This document shows, in pieces, positions 63,120 through 64,000 of a stretch of 64,000 bases of DNA. The notes under the pieces were generated by a model. The model saw only the letters and a program-made list of their open reading frames with translations. It had not been told where the DNA came from and did no database searches. The position numbers were made by a program, and so were the translations under genes. The stretch's first letter is position 1, and the number at the start of each line of letters is the position of its first letter. This DNA is from Ascaphus truei (taxonomy: Eukaryota > Chordata > Amphibia > Anura > Ascaphidae), in contig WSYH01001932.1 in assembly GCA_036426205.1 (NCBI GenBank), positions 37,563 through 101,562 on the forward strand, written 5' to 3'.

Positions 63120-64000
63120 ATCCGATGGAAAAGTGGGAGGTGCTCAAAAGAAAAATGGAGGGGCTTAAAAGTGGGAGGGCTTAATAGGACAATGGGAGGG
63201 GCTTAAAATGGGAGGGGGCTTAACAGAAAAGTGGGAAGCACTTAAAAGTGGGTGGGGCTTAATGGGAAAGTGGGAGGGGTGTAAAAGTTAATGGGGCTTA
63301 ATAGAAAAGTGGGAGGGGCTTAATAGAAAAGTGGGAGGGCTTAATAGAAAACTGGGAGAGTTTAAAAGTGGATTGGGCTTACTACAAACATGGGCAGGGC
63401 ATAAAAGTGGGTGGAGTTAAGGTTAAAATTAAGGGTTAAAAGTGAGGCTTGGGTTAGAGTTAGGGTGCAAAGGGAGGGTTGAAAGTGGGAGGGGCTTAAA
63501 AGTGAATGGGGCTTAATAGAAAATTGGTACGGGCTTAAAAATTAGATGGGCTTAATAGAAAAGTGGGTGTGGCTTAATAGGAAAGTGGGAGGGGCTTAAT
63601 AGAAAAGTGGGAGTGGCTTAAAAACGGTGGGAGTGGCTTAAAAACGGTGGGAGTGGCTTAAAAATGGGCGTGGTTTAATAGAAAAGTGGGAGGGGCTTAA
63701 TAGAAAAGTGGGAGGGGCTTAAAAATGGGTGTGGCTTAATAGGAAAGTGGGAGGGGCTTAATAGAAAAGTGGGAGTGGCTTAAAAACGGTGGGAGGGGCT
63801 TAAAAACGGTGGGAGTGGCTTAAAAATGGGTGTGGCTTAATATAAAAGTGGGAGGGGCTTAATAGAAAAGTGGGAGGGGCTTAAAAGTGGGTGGAGTTAG
63901 GGTTAGGGTTAAAAGTGAGGGTTGGATTAGGGTTAGGGTTAGGGTTAGGGTTGAAAGTGAGGGTTGGGTTAGGGTTAGGGTTGAAAGTGAGGGTTGAAAG
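63120..64000 (+). repeat. minisatellite mixed with TTAGGG repeats, continues past the window
   Basis: Same GTGGGAGGGGCTTAATAGAA / CGGTGGGAGTGGCTTAAAAA units as 54660-55640, more diverged at the left edge. Ends with GGATTAGGGTTAGGGTTAGG and GTTGAAAGTGAGGGTTG in the order seen at 55320-55400. Confidence 0.95.

Overview
The window is vertebrate nuclear DNA, almost certainly from an anuran amphibian. The reasons are a frog-style KRAB/C2H2 zinc-finger gene (first coding exon ending LEIIYLLTGE, later exon with MMENHQNLNSL), Tx1-type LINE-1 elements, CR1 and Penelope-like retroelements, Tc1, hAT and Harbinger-like DNA transposons, and hammerhead-ribozyme-like repeats. There are no operons or other prokaryotic features. 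Apart from the zinc-finger gene, nearly everything I can recognise is transposable-element (TE) sequence in nested layers.

Layout. 1-1.8 kb: a minus-strand TE reading frame with a tandem-repeat middle and an SGNH-esterase-like end. 3.2-20.7 kb: one minus-strand Tx1/L1 LINE ('LINE I'), split by an LTR-like insertion (4261-5058) and by a 14.6-kb DNA transposon ('element 1', 5860-20466). Element 1 itself carries a second, nearly complete plus-strand Tx1 LINE ('LINE II', 10426-18318). 22.2-30.1 kb: a second copy of the DNA transposon ('element 2'). 31.1-49.2 kb: a zinc-finger gene whose large intron holds a Harbinger-like foldback element, a Ty3/gypsy chromovirus fragment, another LTR, a Tc1 element, a CR1 LINE and a Penelope fragment. 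49-64 kb: microsatellites, LTR-like repeats, Penelope remnants, a 4-kb foldback element with a solo LTR in it, and two minisatellite arrays mixed with TTAGGG.

Most interesting system. Elements 1 and 2 share termini (TA target duplication, CAGTGG/CAGATG-type ends) and the same three genes in the same order: a minus-strand, intron-containing Tc1/mariner-type transposase; a plus-strand protein with Ser/Pro-rich repeats and a BEN-like C-terminal domain; and a minus-strand protein whose N-terminal half resembles a shortened forkhead (winged-helix) domain, with a possible short second exon. A DNA transposon carrying both a forkhead-like and a BEN-like DNA-binding gene is not one I recognise. A 401-bp nonautonomous derivative (41144-41544) has jumped into the Tc1 element, which shows that the family's ends can be mobilised.

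Limits. Boundaries were set by eye from target duplications, inverted ends and copy-to-copy comparison. Domain calls come from motif recognition, not searches. Several non-genic stretches could only be described, not identified.
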